DNA of 64,000 nucleotides from Sipunculus nudus (Eukaryota > Annelida > Sipuncula > Golfingiida > Sipunculidae). The translations under genes were made by a program, and so were the position numbers. A model generated the notes under the pieces. The model saw nothing but the letters and a program-made list of their open reading frames with translations, searched no databases and had not been told where the DNA came from. Shown here one piece after another: positions 61,780 through 64,000 of this stretch. How positions within the stretch are numbered: the stretch's first letter is position 1; every line of letters begins with the position of its first letter. The stretch spans positions 13,019,508 to 13,083,507 of the forward strand of contig CM049313.1 of NCBI GenBank assembly GCA_026874595.1. The letters run 5' to 3'.

Positions 61780-62335
61780 AGAGACTAGAAATCAGGGTTT
61801 CTGCAAAATGCCAGTGTATCTCATACATTTTCAGCACATTCTTCGTATCTCTCACCATTTAGCAAAGAGTTATCTTTGTCAAAGTGCCACATTGACATGC
61901 CCCTACTTTGTGAGTATGGATGCGTTCACTAGTTTTAGGAATTCTGTGAACAAACGAGGAGCGGGAGATAACACATTGGCAGGCAGGTGAACTTATAAAG
62001 CTCTCCCTTCCATGCAAAACACAGAAATTATGTATGTCTAGACACACTTTAATAGGCTTTTAAATTCATTGAAGCTAAGGAACAACCTGGAGAGACTGCA
62101 TTAAAGGCCTGTTCCATTGACTCCATATTGAATTGTATTCGACATGAATGATCAAAGCCAAAGCGAAAATACACTGCCTGTTTTTTTATGACTCCCTTTC
62201 CCAATAAACTGTTGACTTTCGTTTGAATAATAATCTCCTCTGACGCATTGAACTTTTTGGTATGGAATAAATTTTCTGACAGGTGGGTGAAAGGAGATTT
62301 AGTCTAACTTTATCCCTGGGGCCATATCTATTATA
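61780..62335 (-). pseudogene. DIRS reverse transcriptase fragment
   Basis: Pieces in order: EIIIQTKVNSLLGKGVIKK, then QFNMESMEQAFNAV with SPGCSLASMNLKAY, then LSPAPRLFTEFLK and GHVNVAL near 61900. They correspond to RT motifs (KMExLxxALxxxxPGxxMASxDLKDAY, LSxAPRxFTKxxKP, GHxSVxHxDD). Asp residues of the active site are lost or out of frame, and stops are present. Confidence 0.75.
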
Positions 62336-62639
62336 TATAATTATGATTTTTCTTGCCCTTCTACCTCCTATTTCTTCCCATGATTGGAAGATAAGCACTG
62401 ATTTGTCCTTTTTATCATGAATCAAAATGGTAATGTCACTTACCTGAGCTTGGTCTAGCTGGTTCCCTACACCTGTCGCCAACGTGGCCTGTCCTTGTGG
62501 TATGCATGCCTGTCTCGTTTTCGGTGTAACTAAACCCTTTGTTTAATGGTGCTTTGCCTAAGGGCTGAAAGTTGTATACGGTTTTCTGTGCTGGTAGTTA
62601 CACTGCCTTTTGTTGCTTTGTCCAACAAGCCTATGTGTT

Positions 62640-62960
62640 AGGGCATTAGAATCTTTAGAATCCTGAATCTTTTGCATAGATTGCTGAAGGTTTTTACGAA
62701 ACATGTCTGTGACTGCATATCAGGATTACACAAATCTTTAAACTGCCCGTGAAGATCCCCCTCAGAAATTCTCTTCTCCACAAATTAAGTTCATGATTAG
62801 CATGGCCAAGGATGTCTGTGCCATCCATCAGTTGCTTGATAAGCGAGTCTACAGCACTGTCTGAAATGGACTTGTGCCCAACTTGAGCTTTATCAGTGCA
62901 TCGGCTACCTGTATTAATGGGGTAACATCTAAAAGAATGGCGGCCTGGAATCTCTGCATT
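62640..62960 (-). pseudogene. DIRS gag-like fragment
   Basis: Reads RFQAAILLDVTPLIQVADAL and, after a frame shift, DSLIKQLMDGTDILGHANHE with LNLWRREF. The 'ALxLLGNAxxxLSxxRR' block is typical of gag proteins of DIRS elements in animals. It lies upstream (on the minus strand) of the RT fragment, as expected. Confidence 0.6.
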
Positions 62961-63169
62961 TCATTATCTCTCAGTTTTGTGTCATTATGCAGTTAATTAC
63001 ATAACTCTTTGTTAATCTCTGTTCCTTTCAGACTCGATAGTTTGGAGGGCGTTAGCAGTGTCCATTTTCTCTGTAACAGTTTCACTGGTCTAGACATGCT
63101 ACTTATTTATCGGCTCAGTATAAAGTGCTGCAAGCCAGTGTTCAGTGAGGTATATGGAGGTGCTGACAG

Positions 63170-63490
63170 TCTGGGTTCAGTGAGGAGATAACAGCGGGTG
63201 TCCAGTGAGGTGACGCGAGCAGGGATCGAGTGAGATGCCGCCAGCGGGTGTCCTGTGAGATGGGTCCAGCGGGTGTCCTGTGAGTTGCCGCCAGCGGATG
63301 TCAAGTGAGGTGCCGCCAGCGGGTGTCAAGTGAGGTGCCGCCAGCTGGTGTCCAGTGAGGTGCCGCCAGCGGGTGCTTAGTGAGGTGCCACCTGCGGATG
63401 TCCAGTGAGGTCCCGCCAGCGGGTGCCCGGTTAGGTGCCGCCAGCGGGTGTACAGTGAGGTGCAGTGAGGTGTCGACAGCCGGGGTCCGG
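63170..63490. repeat. 25-bp GC-rich minisatellite
   Basis: About twelve copies of a 25-bp unit like gtgaggtgccgccagcgggt plus gtcca, with point changes. Units become irregular at both ends. It lies about 200 bases right of the DIRS remnant. Confidence 0.95.
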
Positions 63491-64000
63491 GATCAAAAGT
63501 CCAAGATATCTAGAAACTGTTAGAGACTGTGCTTTTACTAAAGGTTTTATTAAGTGCGTACACCAGTGTATCTAGTGAGGCGTAACAGGCTGGGAACCCA
63601 ATCTTGTAGGTGAAATGCACTCTGTATCTTTTAATGTTCTTTTAATATACACTTGTTGTTGAGCCACTGACTTGTGATTTGTTGTGTGCCTGAGTGCTAA
63701 TACATTGAGTGCACCATCAAAACACATCTTTACTTCACCACGTCAAACCAAAGACAACCTGGTCCGTAACTTGGTAAGGGCACCAGAAAGGGGTAACTTT
63801 TATCGGCTGACAATCGTGACTAGCTAGTGTGTTTAGATATTCGGGTTTCCCAAGGAATGGGGCTGGCAACTTGACTCTAGTTCACCACAGATACCAAGTC
63901 GATCTGCCTTTGCCTCAGGAGGATGATTTCCATCACTTTCCTGGTTTTAGTCACTATTCCTAGAGCTAGTAGACGACGCTTGTTTTGTTTTCTTATCCAT
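63491..64000. other. No gene seen at right end
   Basis: Unique sequence to the window edge with no family signature. Confidence 0.5.

Larger units (their letters stand above)
60175..62960 (-). mobile_element. Decayed DIRS-type retrotransposon (gag, RT, RNase H, tyrosine recombinase)
   Basis: Four recognisable domains lie in the DIRS order on the minus strand (see separate entries), each with frame breaks. DIRS elements replicate by reverse transcription but integrate with a tyrosine recombinase and carry no integrase or LTRs. The recombinase ends before its catalytic His-x-x-Arg and Tyr, so the 3' part is lost. Terminal repeats were not found. The L1-type ORF1 remnant begins about 220 bases beyond the recombinase end. 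Confidence 0.85.

Noticed and set aside
63170-63490. CRISPR-like array or coding repeat
   Set aside because: Plain 25-bp tandem repeat with no spacers; the frame shifts between units.

Overview
The window looks like nuclear DNA of a lophotrochozoan, most likely a bivalve mollusc. It is AT-rich, with small exons split by long GT-AG introns. It carries many (TA)n and (TG)n tracts, mollusc-type dispersed repeats (hairpin start, then runs of 'gtccgtccgtcc'), and remnants of DIRS, Gypsy, CR1-like and L1/Tx1-like retroelements. Nothing looks prokaryotic: there are no operons, no long intact ORFs, and no rRNA or CRISPR. The species call is inference from repeat style and protein flavour.

Region by region. 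1-6176 (+) holds the 3' half of a kinase suppressor of Ras (KSR)-family gene, in nine exons whose phases all join. It encodes a very degenerate pseudokinase domain. 6177-10460 is its 3' UTR plus bare intergenic DNA. 10460-24830 is repeat territory: a hairpin-start repeat, a 21-bp tcgtacgtacga minisatellite, a 1.65-kb foldback element, a near-perfect 3.34-kb tandem duplication made internally of about 335-bp monomers, and a 312-bp tandem pair. 25020-28420 and 31800-36350 are two diverged direct copies of one segment; the second copy carries extra insertions (a MITE, a hAT-like element, a tRNA-related inverted pair) missing from the first. Between them lies an L1/Tx1-like LINE remnant. 36350-48000 holds a 36-bp perfect-stem hairpin, a CR1-like LINE 3' end, 'ggcgcc' repeats, a Gypsy RNase H/integrase remnant on the minus strand, and an unrecognised broken coding stretch. 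49093-49279 is a single exon encoding the first half of a CARD domain. 49520-59370 is again repeats, plus a LINE ORF1 (gag-like, CCHC) remnant. 59380-59955 is an L1-type ORF1 remnant and 60175-62960 a decayed DIRS-type retrotransposon (gag, RT, RNase H, tyrosine recombinase), both on the minus strand. A 25-bp GC-rich minisatellite follows.

Only two host genes are supported: the KSR-like gene and the CARD exon. They act in different pathways as far as is known (Ras/MAPK scaffolding; death-fold signalling), and nothing in the sequence links them. No coherent new multi-gene system is visible. The items most worth following are the motif-poor KSR pseudokinase, the paired segmental copies with dated insertions, the foldback element, the long hairpin, and the unidentified coding stretch near 46 kb.
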